Source: Desulfovibrionaceae bacterium (lineage in GTDB: Bacteria > Desulfobacterota > Desulfovibrionia > Desulfovibrionales > Desulfovibrionaceae). From it: a stretch of DNA of 64,000 bases. Numbering within the stretch: position 1 is the first letter of the stretch; each line of letters begins with the position of its first letter. Below the pieces are notes generated by a model, which saw nothing but the letters and a program-made list of their open reading frames with translations, was not told where the DNA came from and did not search any database. Below, in pieces: positions 38,001 to 46,544 of this stretch. The stretch lies in assembly GCA_022510785.1 (NCBI GenBank), contig JAFLSV010000002.1, positions 101,791 through 165,790 on the forward strand. Direction: 5' to 3'. Both the position numbers and the translations under genes were made by a program.

Positions 38001-38765
38001 ATGGTTTTTATGGATATAGGCACATTAGTCGGCATTCTGGTCGGTTTTGGCCTGGTGTTTGGCTCCATCATGATGGGGCCGAGCCCCGCTGGTTTTCTGG
38101 ATATACCCAGCATGATGATCGTGATCGGCGGCACCTTCGCGGCCGCTCTGGTCAGCTTTCCCCTGGAGGAAGTTCTTCAGGCCTTCAAGGCCAGCATAAA
38201 GACCTTTGTCAGCCGCCGCACCCCTCCCGCCGAGGTGGTGGACACCATGGTCAAGGTGGCCGAAATCAGCCGCCGCGAGGGTCTGCTGGCTCTGGAGCGG
38301 GTGCAGACCGACAATCAGGTGTTGAAAAAGGCGTTGCGCCTCATTGCCGACAGCGCCGACCCCGCGCTTATTTCCAACACCATGGAGCTGGAAATCGCCT
38401 CCATGAAGCGCCGGCACAATATCAGCATCGCGGTGCTGTCCCGCATGGGGGGGCTTGGCCCGGCCTTCGGGATGATCGGCACCCTTATCGGCCTGGTGCA
38501 GATGCTCACCCAGCTTGACGATCCGGCCACTCTGGGCCCGGCCATGGCCGTGGCCATTCTCACCACCTTTTACGGGTCGCTCCTGGCCAACATGATTTTT
38601 AACCCCCTCAGCGCCAAGCTGAGTGCCCGCAGCGCTCAGGAAGGCATGAACCTGATGATCATTTTTGGCGGCGCCCAGTCCATTCTGGAAAACAACAACC
38701 CTCGTTTTGTGTATGAAAAACTGTCCTCGTTCCTGCCTCCCAAGGACAGAAAGGGAAATGACTGA
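38001..38765 (+). CDS. motA: flagellar motor stator protein MotA/PomA
   Basis: MotA forms the pentameric part of the stator channel and pushes on the rotor. The 254-residue protein has four membrane segments, the PomA-like start DIGTLVGILVGFGLVFGSI, the charged cytoplasmic loop, and LGPAFGMIGTLIGLVQML with the last helix IFNPLSAKL. A second ATG at 38010 may be the real start, since GGAG at 37994-37997 sits badly for both. Its stop overlaps the motB start by one base. Confidence 0.94.
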   Translation: MVFMDIGTLVGILVGFGLVFGSIMMGPSPAGFLDIPSMMIVIGGTFAAALVSFPLEEVLQAFKASIKTFVSRRTPPAEVVDTMVKVAEISRREGLLALERVQTDNQVLKKALRLIADSADPALISNTMELEIASMKRRHNISIAVLSRMGGLGPAFGMIGTLIGLVQMLTQLDDPATLGPAMAVAILTTFYGSLLANMIFNPLSAKLSARSAQEGMNLMIIFGGAQSILENNNPRFVYEKLSSFLPPKDRKGND

Positions 38766-39508
38766 TGGATTTTGACGACGATGAAGATGTCGGCGGCGTA
38801 GACGAGAGCTGGATGGGAACCTTTTCCGATCTCAGCCTTCTTTTGCTGGTGTTCTTTATTCTGCTCTTTTCCCTGTCGTCCATTGAAACCATTAAATTCA
38901 AGAGCGTGTTTGGTTCCATGCGCAACGCCTTTGGCGGCGCAGACACCATAGACCTCAACTCCGGCGGGCAAAGCGAAGGAAAGGAAGAAAACGAAGCCGA
39001 GGCTATGCAGGAATTCATGCGGATTCGTGAGGAAATGCTTCAGGCCCAGGAAATGGTGTACAACGCCATCCGCAGTTTTATCACCACCAAGGGAGTGGAG
39101 GGGGAAATCAGCGCTGTGTATGATGAGGGCATCATTACCCTGACCGTTCCCGACGGTGTGCTCTTTGAACCCGGCAGTGCGGATCTGTCGCCCGCCGCCG
39201 GGCCTGTCCTGGAGGATCTGCTGAACCTGTTCCGGGAGCACAGGGATCAGAGCATCAATATAAAAGGCTATACGGATAACAGTCCCATTCCTCCCGATGC
39301 GCGTTTCAGGGATAACTGGGAGCTTTCGGCCCTGCGCGCGGTGAGCGTGCTGCATTGGTTCGTGGATGCGGGCATTCCCTTTGTCCGGCTCACCGCGACA
39401 GGCATGGGCGATCTCAACCCGCTGTTCCCCAATGATACCCCGCAGAATCAGGCGCGCAACCGGCGGGTGGAATTTACACTGGAACGCAAAGTAGGAGGCA
39501 GGCTGTAA
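38765..39508 (+). CDS. motB: flagellar motor stator protein MotB
   Basis: MotB anchors the stator to peptidoglycan and carries the ion-binding aspartate. In this 247-residue protein the single membrane helix starts with the essential D22 (WMGTFSDLSLLLLVFFILL). An OmpA-like domain follows with INIKGYTDNSPI and NWELSALRAVSVLHWF, ending in ARNRRVEF. The helix has serine and leucine where many MotB proteins have Tyr-Ala-Asp. Overlap with motA (TGATG) and pilZ (TAATG) shows one translational unit. Confidence 0.95.
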   Translation: MDFDDDEDVGGVDESWMGTFSDLSLLLLVFFILLFSLSSIETIKFKSVFGSMRNAFGGADTIDLNSGGQSEGKEENEAEAMQEFMRIREEMLQAQEMVYNAIRSFITTKGVEGEISAVYDEGIITLTVPDGVLFEPGSADLSPAAGPVLEDLLNLFREHRDQSINIKGYTDNSPIPPDARFRDNWELSALRAVSVLHWFVDAGIPFVRLTATGMGDLNPLFPNDTPQNQARNRRVEFTLERKVGGRL

Positions 39509-40008
39509 TGGCTGATTTCGATCTGGTCGGCACCGTCAGTCTGGAACAGCCCGACGGGGCACAGGGATCCGGAGCTCGTCGCTCGTACCGCACCACGCTT
39601 CCGGGGCTCACGGCAGTGGTGACAGGTCACCCCAAGGCGTTTCCTGTCAATGATATAAGCTCGGGCGGCATGTGCGTGACCATGCCGGCAAGCCGCCTGT
39701 CAAAAGGCCAGGTTCTGCCCTTTGATCTGTTTATTGCCGGACGGCTGTTCCTCAAGGATGTGCGCGCCAAGGTGGTGCGCCCCTCGGCCACCGAGTGCGC
39801 CTTTGTTTTCGAGCCGCTGGCTCTTCAGCAGGAAACAAAGCTGGATAAACTGATCCTGGAGCTCCAGAAGCGGGAGATCATCCGGCAGCGGCAGGCGCGC
39901 GACGCGGAAAAGGCCGCGGCCAATGCGCAGCATGCGGCTCAGGGTGCTTCCGCGCAGCAGTCCGGAGGCGACGGCCAGCCCCTTCCCACCATCCATCTGT
40001 CGCTGTGA
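39508..40008 (+). CDS. PilZ-domain protein, probable c-di-GMP receptor for the motor
   Basis: The 166-residue protein is a PilZ domain with both c-di-GMP-binding motifs: RxxxR at 24-28 (RRSYR) and DxSxxG at 49-54 (DISSGG). A charged helical tail, Gln/Ala-rich, follows from about residue 115. Its start overlaps motB by one base, so it is made together with the stator. By analogy with YcgR-type brakes it may slow or release the stator when c-di-GMP rises. The direct partner is inferred only from the operon. Confidence 0.88.
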   Translation: MADFDLVGTVSLEQPDGAQGSGARRSYRTTLPGLTAVVTGHPKAFPVNDISSGGMCVTMPASRLSKGQVLPFDLFIAGRLFLKDVRAKVVRPSATECAFVFEPLALQQETKLDKLILELQKREIIRQRQARDAEKAAANAQHAAQGASAQQSGGDGQPLPTIHLSL

Positions 40009-40103
40009 CGGACACGGCTCCGGCTTTTCGGTTCTTTCTAATCTGACGTACTCTTCGGGGAAGCCCGCCAGAGGGACGGCCTCTCCGTTTCAAGGATTCG
40101 TGC

Positions 40104-41528
40104 GTGGAAAAAAAACACAAGGTGCTCATCGCCAACCGCGGTGAGATCGCCGTTCGTATCATGCAGGCCTGCCGCAGGCTGGGCCTGGACTTTGTAGCTG
40201 TCTATACGGCGGGGGACGCATCGTCGGGCCATGTCCGCCTGGCGCGTGAGCTTGGCGGAGAGCGCGCGCTGTACCGCATTTCTTCCTATCATGACGCCAA
40301 TGAACTGCTCAGCGTGGCCGACGCGGCCGAAGCCACGGCGGTGCATCCCGGCTACGGCTTTTTCGCCGAAGATTTCCGCTTTGCCCGCCGGGTGACGGAG
40401 CGCGACCGCCGGCTGGTGTTTATCGGCCCTTCCTGGCGCGTCATTCGTGAGCTGGGTGACAAAATCAATACCAAGCGGCTGGCCCGCAGCTTGGGCGTGC
40501 CCACGGTTCCCGGCTCTGATCGCCCCATCTATGACGAGCTGGAAGCCGAAAAAGTGGCCCGCAGCCTCTTCGACTTTCAGCTTCAGCAAGGGGTGACCCA
40601 GCCCCTGGTGCTGGTCAAGGCCTCGGCCGGCGGCGGCGGCATGGGCATTGAGGAAGTGTACGATATTGACGTCTTCCGTTCGGTATACCGGCGCATCCGC
40701 AATTATGCCATGCGCCAGTTCAAGGATGAGGGCGTGCTCATCGAGCAGCGCATCCGCGACTTCAACCATCTTGAGGTTCAGATCGTGTCGGATCGCACGG
40801 GCAAGCGCCCCGTTCATTTCGGCACCCGCAACTGTTCCATCCAGTCCACCGGCCTGCAAAAGCGGCTGGAAGTGGCGCCCGGTTTTGATCCTTCGTCCAT
40901 TGAATACGGCTTCGATGCGGCCGCGCTGCTGGAATCCATTACCAGCCACTCTCTGGCCATGGCCCGCAAGGTGGGCTATGACAATGTGGGAACCTGGGAG
41001 TGGATCGTCACCCGCGAGGGGCATCCCTTCCTGATGGAAGTGAATACCCGCATCCAGGTGGAAAACGGGGTGTCGGCGTCCATCGCCCGCGTGCGCGGAG
41101 AACAGGTGGATCTCATTGCCGAGCAGCTGCGCGTGGGGTTGGGGCAGCCCCTGGGCTACGGTCAGGAAGACATCAGCTTTGAGGGCGTAGGCGTGGAATA
41201 CCGCATCATAGCCGAGGATCCGGCGGCGGGCTTCACCCCCTGGGTGGGGGATATCGAACGCTTTGAATGGGAAAGCCGGCCCTGGCTTACCCTGCATACG
41301 CATGTGCCGCCCGTCTCCCCTGAAGAGCCCTATTCCATCCCCACCGAATTTGATCCCAATCTGGCCCTGGCCATCCTTTGGGGCAAAGATCTGGCCGAAG
41401 TCCGGGAACGCGGCCTGAATTTTCTTGACAGCCTGCGCCTGGAGGGTCATGACGCCAAAGGCTCGCCCCTCAGATCCGATGTGGATTTCCTGCGGGCCGG
41501 CACAGCGCGCATCTTGCGTTTTTCATGA
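40104..41528 (+). CDS. accC: biotin carboxylase subunit of acetyl-CoA carboxylase (divergent AccC)
   Basis: AccC carboxylates biotin on the carrier, using ATP and bicarbonate. The 474-residue protein has the N-terminal signature VLIANRGEIAVRIMQACR, the ATP-grasp loop KASAGGGGMG and the catalytic region EVNTRIQVEN, with the usual final His replaced by Asn. The segment after CSIQ is STGLQK instead of the common RRHQK, one residue longer. These changes set it apart from enteric AccC but leave the main Lys, Glu and Arg residues in place. The start is GTG after AAGGA. It is followed by the carboxyltransferase and carrier genes. A pyruvate-carboxylase-type partner is a less likely alternative. Confidence 0.85.
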   Translation: MEKKHKVLIANRGEIAVRIMQACRRLGLDFVAVYTAGDASSGHVRLARELGGERALYRISSYHDANELLSVADAAEATAVHPGYGFFAEDFRFARRVTERDRRLVFIGPSWRVIRELGDKINTKRLARSLGVPTVPGSDRPIYDELEAEKVARSLFDFQLQQGVTQPLVLVKASAGGGGMGIEEVYDIDVFRSVYRRIRNYAMRQFKDEGVLIEQRIRDFNHLEVQIVSDRTGKRPVHFGTRNCSIQSTGLQKRLEVAPGFDPSSIEYGFDAAALLESITSHSLAMARKVGYDNVGTWEWIVTREGHPFLMEVNTRIQVENGVSASIARVRGEQVDLIAEQLRVGLGQPLGYGQEDISFEGVGVEYRIIAEDPAAGFTPWVGDIERFEWESRPWLTLHTHVPPVSPEEPYSIPTEFDPNLALAILWGKDLAEVRERGLNFLDSLRLEGHDAKGSPLRSDVDFLRAGTARILRFS

Positions 41529-41663
41529 CAGAAACCCGGGAAGGGCCGCCCTTTTTTCCGTGTCCGGCCGTTCCCCCCTGGTGTCGGCGCATCACGGCCG
41601 ATGCCCAAAGCCCTGGCGGTTTGGATGCCCGGGGGTATGCCCCGGGAAAAACAGGAATAGAGA

Positions 41664-43916
41664 ATGGATTGGGATAAGCAGCTGCATCAGTTGACAGAAC
41701 GCCTGAACTATGTGCGCGATATTTTCGCGGACAAGCACCAGGAAGATATCGGCCTTCTGGAAAAACGCCTGGCGGAATTGAGGCAGGGCATAGAAGCGGG
41801 CACGGTGACCAAGCCCCGGGAGGGCCTGAGCACACTGGAAGACCTCTTCTTTTTCATGGAGTGCAAGCTTGAGGATCGGCTGACCCCCATGGATAAGGTG
41901 CGTATTGTGCGCCATCCCCAGCGCATCTGCCTGCGCGATATTCTTGAAAACGTGTACGATAATTATACGGAAATTGGCGGACAGGACGAACACACCAATG
42001 ATCCGGCCATGCTCATTGCGCGGGCTTATATTACCCGGCGGCGGGGCAGAAAGGTTTTTCACCAGTCGGTGCTGGTCATCGGGCACGAAAAGGGCCACGG
42101 AGAAGAGTTCCGCAACGGCGGTTCGGCAAAGCCCTGGGGCAACGCCAAGGTTCAGCATTACATGCAGGTGGCCGAAACCGAGGGCATTCCCGTTCACGCC
42201 TATGTGTTCACGCCCGGCGGCGACCCGGTGGAGGACTACCCGGGCGCGGCCCAGCAGATAGCGCGGAACATCTATGAAATGGCCGGTCTGGAAGTGCCGG
42301 TGGTGGCCATCTTTTCCGAAGGCGGCTCGGGCGGGGCCGAGGCCATCGCCCTGGCCGACAGGCGGCTCATGTTTTCCCACGGGTATTATTCGGTTATTTC
42401 GCCCGAGGGCGCGGCCGCCATCGAAGGCCGTCTCAAAAGAGGGGAGCGGGCGTCGGCGGAACTGGTGGAGCGCTGCGCGGCCAATTTGCATCTGACGGCC
42501 GAGGACAATGTGCGCTTCGGGTATATCGATCGCATCATCCAGGAACCCGTGCTGGGGGCCAGACCCTATCATTTCGAGTTTTTCCGAACCATCCGGCAGG
42601 AAGTCATCCGGGCCACGGATGAGGTGGTGCTGGGCATTCGCGGCTTTGCGCCCATGCGGGGCACCGCCCTGCGTCGTCTGCGCGACCGGGAGCTTAACCT
42701 GGACGAGATGTATGTGCGCTGGAACCTGTCCCGGAAAGCCCGCCGCCGCCTGGTGGAAAAACGCCAGAAGCACTTTTTGCGGATTTCGCGCGGGGCCTGC
42801 CTCAATCGCCGCTCCCTGTGGGGACGCCTGTCCGACGCCTGGGCAGAGCAGTGGTGGGAGCTGTATAACCGCCTCATTTACGATTTTTATCACCGCAAGC
42901 GGCGCTCTTTCTCCAATGCCCTGGAGGAGGTCGAGTCGGAATGGGATCTCTTGAAAAGGCGCATCACCGCGCCCTGGCGCACTTTGCGCCGCACCTTCGG
43001 TAAAAAGCGTGAAGCCTCCGCGGCCACCGAGAAAGAACTGACCACCCTGTCCGAATGGGATCGCACCGAAGAGCGCGGCGACTGGGCCTGGGTCACGGCC
43101 AGGGCCAAGGAAGACCGGGCCATCACCTGCCCCAACACCGGCGTTCATGGCTGCATGGATTTGTGGGCGCCGGATTTGTATAACGAGTTCGCCGGGGTAT
43201 GCGCCACATGCGGTCACCATTTTCCCATGGAATATCAGTGGCTCATGTACAACTGTTTTGATCAGAACTCGCTCTTTGAGTTCAACGCCGAAATGGAGTC
43301 CGGCAATCCCCTGGATTTTCCGGGCATGGACACGCGCCTGGCTGACGCGCGGGAAAAAACGGGCCTCAAGAGCGCCTGCATCACCCTGGAGGCGCGCGTG
43401 GATGGCACGCAGATTGTGGCCGCTATTCTCACCGCGTCTTTCCGGGGCGGTTCGGTGGGCGCGGCCGAGGGCGCCAAGCTGGTGGCCGCGGCCGAACGCG
43501 CCCGGCGCAAGCGCTATCCCTTTATCGTCTACTGTCATGGCACGGCGGGCATCCGCATTCAGGAAGGCACGCACGGGCTTGTTCAGATGCCGCGCTGCAC
43601 CGTGGCCGTGCGCCGCTATATCGAGGCGGGCGGCCTGTATCTGGTCATTTACGATACCCAGTCCTACGGCGGGCCGGTGGCCAGCTTTCTGGGCTGTTCG
43701 TCCTACCAGTTCGCCATCCGCTCGTCCAATATCGGCTTTGCCGGGCCGGGCGTCATCAAGAACACCACCGGCCGTGATATTCCACCCGACTACCACAATT
43801 GTTTCCAGGCCCTGTCCCGCGGCCATATCCAGGGCGTGTGGGATCGGCGGGACGTGCGCGCCAACCTGCGCCAGGCCCTCATGACCATGGGCGGCCGCAA
43901 CCTGTACTACCGTTGA
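41664..43916 (+). CDS. accAD: fused acetyl-CoA carboxylase carboxyltransferase, alpha then beta
   Basis: The 750-residue protein joins both carboxyltransferase subunits. The N-terminal half is AccA-like: the coiled start EKRLAELRQGIE, then GGDPVEDYPGAAQQIARNI, SEGGSGGAEAIALADR and SVISPEGAAAI. A basic, helical middle (about 350-460) links it to the AccD-like half, with GTAGIRIQEG and YGGPVASFLG. A zinc ribbon lies between them with C489, C497, C513 and C516, so its first pair is C-x7-C instead of the usual C-x2-C. It should move the carboxyl group from biotin to acetyl-CoA to make malonyl-CoA. It lies between accC and the carrier gene. Confidence 0.9.
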   Translation: MDWDKQLHQLTERLNYVRDIFADKHQEDIGLLEKRLAELRQGIEAGTVTKPREGLSTLEDLFFFMECKLEDRLTPMDKVRIVRHPQRICLRDILENVYDNYTEIGGQDEHTNDPAMLIARAYITRRRGRKVFHQSVLVIGHEKGHGEEFRNGGSAKPWGNAKVQHYMQVAETEGIPVHAYVFTPGGDPVEDYPGAAQQIARNIYEMAGLEVPVVAIFSEGGSGGAEAIALADRRLMFSHGYYSVISPEGAAAIEGRLKRGERASAELVERCAANLHLTAEDNVRFGYIDRIIQEPVLGARPYHFEFFRTIRQEVIRATDEVVLGIRGFAPMRGTALRRLRDRELNLDEMYVRWNLSRKARRRLVEKRQKHFLRISRGACLNRRSLWGRLSDAWAEQWWELYNRLIYDFYHRKRRSFSNALEEVESEWDLLKRRITAPWRTLRRTFGKKREASAATEKELTTLSEWDRTEERGDWAWVTARAKEDRAITCPNTGVHGCMDLWAPDLYNEFAGVCATCGHHFPMEYQWLMYNCFDQNSLFEFNAEMESGNPLDFPGMDTRLADAREKTGLKSACITLEARVDGTQIVAAILTASFRGGSVGAAEGAKLVAAAERARRKRYPFIVYCHGTAGIRIQEGTHGLVQMPRCTVAVRRYIEAGGLYLVIYDTQSYGGPVASFLGCSSYQFAIRSSNIGFAGPGVIKNTTGRDIPPDYHNCFQALSRGHIQGVWDRRDVRANLRQALMTMGGRNLYYR

Positions 43917-43964
43917 ATATGATCATGCGCGCGCCCGCGCAGAAAAAAAGAGGATATCAGACAG

Positions 43965-44615
43965 ATGATAGACATCAGCAGCCTGCTGGAATCCATCAAG
44001 GCGGAGCCTTACACGGAACTGTCCGTGCGGGCTCCCCATACCGGCGTTGTGCGTTTTGAGGGGCTTCAACCGGGTCAGCGGGTCAACGGGCCCGGCGGCG
44101 AGTGGAAAGAAGTGCCCGGCACCCTTATTGCCACCATCACGAGAGAAAATAATCCTAAACCTGTAGCCGCCGCCGATAAGGGTGTGATACAGGCAATCCA
44201 TACCGGACTGGACGGAAAATTTGTGGAGGCCGGGGCTGAACTTGGCGTTCTGCGCCACTACCTGTCCCGCGACGAGGTGGTGCGCATGCTGCTGCGTGAA
44301 AGCCTGTCGCTGTTTTGCGCACCGGAACGGGCCAAGTATTATTTTGTGCCCGACATTGATAAAAAGGTGAAAATTTCCGGTTCTCGCACGGTCAGCGTGC
44401 AGGATGGCATGGAACTGTTCATCGCCTCGCGCATGAAGCGCGAAATACCCCTGTGCTACACCGGGCCTGAGGGCATCATCTACGAGGTGTATTTCAACCA
44501 GAACGAAAACGTCGATACCGGGAGCCCGCTCATAGGCGTGTGCCCGCCCGATCAGCGCGGCGTCATCGAAGATGTCATCGCGCGGGTGCAGATGGAGTGG
44601 GTCGAAATGGAGTAG
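43965..44615 (+). CDS. biotin/lipoyl-type carrier protein of the acetyl-CoA carboxylase operon
   Basis: The 216-residue protein has two stretches that look like biotinyl/lipoyl folds. The first (about 55-100, PVAAADKGVIQAIHTGLDGK) has no lysine at the attachment turn. The second (about 148-193) has RMKRE with K158 where the canonical motif is AMKM, followed by GIIYEVYFNQNENVDTGSPLIGV. It probably carries biotin for the carboxylase, but the motif is atypical and biotinylation must be regarded as unproven. It follows the carboxyltransferase gene after 48 bases. No separate canonical AccB is seen in the window. Confidence 0.75.
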   Translation: MIDISSLLESIKAEPYTELSVRAPHTGVVRFEGLQPGQRVNGPGGEWKEVPGTLIATITRENNPKPVAAADKGVIQAIHTGLDGKFVEAGAELGVLRHYLSRDEVVRMLLRESLSLFCAPERAKYYFVPDIDKKVKISGSRTVSVQDGMELFIASRMKREIPLCYTGPEGIIYEVYFNQNENVDTGSPLIGVCPPDQRGVIEDVIARVQMEWVEME

Positions 44616-44648
44616 GGCGTTTCCGACTGCTGGTGACTGGAGAGTCTC

Positions 44649-45011
44649 ATGGGCAAGATACTCCAAATCCGGGTCACGGCCTGGACATACGACGAAGACG
44701 AGGTCAACCGCGCCTGGCCGCGCCTGACATCCCTGGTCTGGGCGCGGCGGGCCGCCTGGGCCCCGGCCGGGGCCGGGCATGGCGTGCTGGAGCTGGCCAG
44801 GGCCCTGCCCGATGCGGCCCGCTTTGGCGATTGGCCCGAAAGCACACGCCAGGCGATCCGGGACGGCATGGATACGGCATACAGGCTGAGCGTCAGGCTT
44901 GAAGAGGCTCTGGCCGACTGGCAGCCGTCCCTGGCCAACCGCCTCAGTGACGAACTTGAAGATGCGCTGACCAGCCTGGAAGAGCGCATGCCGGAACAGT
45001 CCGGCGTCTGA
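44649..45011 (+). CDS. conserved-looking small protein of unknown function
   Basis: I do not recognise this 120-residue acidic protein. It starts with a short beta-like stretch (GKILQIRVTAWTYDEDEVNRAWPRL). The rest is mostly helical, with an acidic C-terminal helix (LSDELEDALTSLEERMPEQ). It has no membrane segment or cysteine motif. It begins 33 bases after the carrier gene, with GGAGAG-type sequence before the ATG, and so probably belongs to the carboxylase operon. An ssb promoter follows at 45036. Function cannot be assigned. Confidence 0.7.
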   Translation: MGKILQIRVTAWTYDEDEVNRAWPRLTSLVWARRAAWAPAGAGHGVLELARALPDAARFGDWPESTRQAIRDGMDTAYRLSVRLEEALADWQPSLANRLSDELEDALTSLEERMPEQSGV

Positions 45012-45035
45012 CGGGCCTCCTGCCCTTTTTCATTC

Positions 45036-45064
45036 TTGAGCTTCTCGCGCTTGCGGCGTATAGT
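45036..45064 (+). promoter_or_regulatory. sigma70-like promoter of ssb
   Basis: TTGAGC (45036-45041) is followed after 17 bases by TATAGT (45059-45064), 36 bases before the ssb start codon. Confidence 0.75.
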
Positions 45065-45100
45065 CAAATTTTCCCGAAACTTTAATGCACGGGGGTCTCC

Positions 45101-45595
45101 ATGCTCAATAAAGTGATGATCATCGGGCACCTGGGCCGCGATCCCGAATTGCGGTACACCCAGAATGGCACGCCGGTGACGACGCTCAACGTGGCCACGG
45201 ACGAATCCTATATGGATAAGGACGGCAACAAGGTGGAGCGCACGGAATGGCACCGCGTGGTGGTTTTTCAGCGTTCGGCGGAAAATTGCAGTCAGTATCT
45301 TTCCAAGGGGAGCATGGTCTTTGTGGAAGGCAGGCTGCAAACCCGCAAGTGGCAGGATCAGCAGGGGCAGGATCGCTACTCTACCGAGATCAAGGCCGAC
45401 AGGGTGCAGTTTCTGGATCGCAAGGGCGATCGCGCGCCTGGAGGCCCCGGCACGGGTGATGACAGTTCCCGCCACGCTCCGTCCGGCGGCCGGGGGCAGC
45501 AGCCGCGCCGCGCCCCTCAGCAGCCTTCCTATGATGAGGACATGGGCCCGATTTTCCCGTCCGAAGTCAGCAATATGGACGATATGCCCTTTTAA
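45101..45595 (+). CDS. ssb: single-stranded DNA-binding protein
   Basis: SSB coats single-stranded DNA in replication and repair. The 164-residue protein has the OB-fold (about 1-108: LNKVMIIGHLGRDPELRYTQNG, EWHRVVVFQRSAENCSQYLSKG). A Gly/Gln/Pro-rich flexible linker follows, then the acidic tip DDMPF that recruits partner proteins. It has its own promoter and a terminator shortly after. It is the last core-genome gene before the AT-rich sugar island. Confidence 0.97.
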   Translation: MLNKVMIIGHLGRDPELRYTQNGTPVTTLNVATDESYMDKDGNKVERTEWHRVVVFQRSAENCSQYLSKGSMVFVEGRLQTRKWQDQQGQDRYSTEIKADRVQFLDRKGDRAPGGPGTGDDSSRHAPSGGRGQQPRRAPQQPSYDEDMGPIFPSEVSNMDDMPF

Positions 45596-45678
45596 TCAGG
45601 CTGGGTGATCGATCGGAATTCCGACCCGGCAGGAATGTCCGCCGCCCCTGGCGTCTCCCCGCCGTTGATCCTGCAAGA

Positions 45679-45716
45679 GGCGGCGTTCACCGTATAGAGA
45701 GCGGACGCCGCCTTTT
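45679..45716 (+). terminator. intrinsic terminator downstream of ssb
   Basis: GGCGGCGT (45679-45686) pairs perfectly with ACGCCGCC (45705-45712) and is followed by TTTT. The loop is 18 bases long. It lies 84 bases after the ssb stop. Confidence 0.75.
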
Positions 45717-46124
45717 CACGTCCCGGCAAAGGCAGCCCCTTTCTCAGATATCTCACCGCTCCCCCGGTATCTGCTCCTTCTGCATCCGCCGGGTATGCCT
45801 GTCCGAACGGCTGCCGCCCGCTTTTTGTATCAGGCTGGAACAATCGAAAATTTATGGAAAATTTCGTGCGGTTGCCAGATCCTGGCAGGCATTTCGGCAT
45901 TTCAGATTATAAAATGATTGCGATTTTCAGAGATATTCAGTATGCTTCGCCAGTAGACGGGTATTCTTTGAACATGGCAAAAAGAATACTGTTTTTTGCA
46001 AGAATGACGAAGGTGCCGGTGACGGGAACAAAAGACTGATACTTTCCGGTCAAGGCCGTCAATTTTTCGTCCCGGCTGTATCGCTGGCCCATACTGTTCA
46101 GCGCTGCTGATAAATGAGTTTTGT
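45717..46124. other. intergenic transition into the AT-rich island
   Basis: The 408 bases between the ssb terminator and the first sugar gene change visibly from GC-rich to AT-rich at about 45,840. The short open frames here lack ribosome binding sites and look accidental. No promoter, tRNA or transposase remnant was recognised, so the island's left boundary carries no visible insertion scar. Confidence 0.55.
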
Positions 46125-46544
46125 ATGATACCCAATGTCAAATTGCTCCAATTTTCAGTGCACGGTGACAGTCGGGGGTCTCTTGTTGCACTTGAAAGCA
46201 ACGTCGAAGTACCGTTTGATATTCTCCGTACATACTATATTTTTGGCACGCAAGCAGGAATTCCGCGCGGCTTCCATGCCCACAAAACCCTCAGGCAGAT
46301 TCTCATCGCCGTTTCAGGGTCAGTGACTATTCACTGTGAGTTCAAAGGGCAAAAATATAAATTTTTGCTCGATTCGCCTGATAAGGGATTACTTATCGAA
46401 GGCTTGGTCTGGAGAGAAATGCATAACTTCTCTAAAGGAGCTGTCCTGCTCACCTTGGCAAGTGAACATTACTCTGAGGATGATTATATTCGAGATTACA
46501 ATATATTTAAACAAAAGGAAAAATATGATACATCCTCTTGCTGA
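46125..46544 (+). CDS. fdtA: dTDP-4-oxo-6-deoxyhexose 3,4-ketoisomerase (FdtA/QdtA type)
   Basis: The 139-residue protein is a single cupin of the FdtA/QdtA (WxcM-like C-terminal) family. It shifts the keto group of dTDP-4-keto-6-deoxyglucose from C4 to C3, the step before amination. The conserved histidines H51 and H53 lie in [14 protein letters not shown], and the segment [11 protein letters not shown] is typical. Which sugar results (Fuc3N or Qui3N configuration) cannot be read from the sequence. Its last 20 bases overlap the acyltransferase gene. Confidence 0.88.
   Translation: MIPNVKLLQFSVHGDSRGSLVALESNVEVPFDILRTYYIFGTQAGIPRGFHAHKTLRQILIAVSGSVTIHCEFKGQKYKFLLDSPDKGLLIEGLVWREMHNFSKGAVLLTLASEHYSEDDYIRDYNIFKQKEKYDTSSC

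Noticed and set aside
45854..46039. A 61-codon frame at the left edge of the sugar island
   Set aside because: No ribosome binding site and no resemblance to a known protein. It could be a gene remnant, but nothing supports that.
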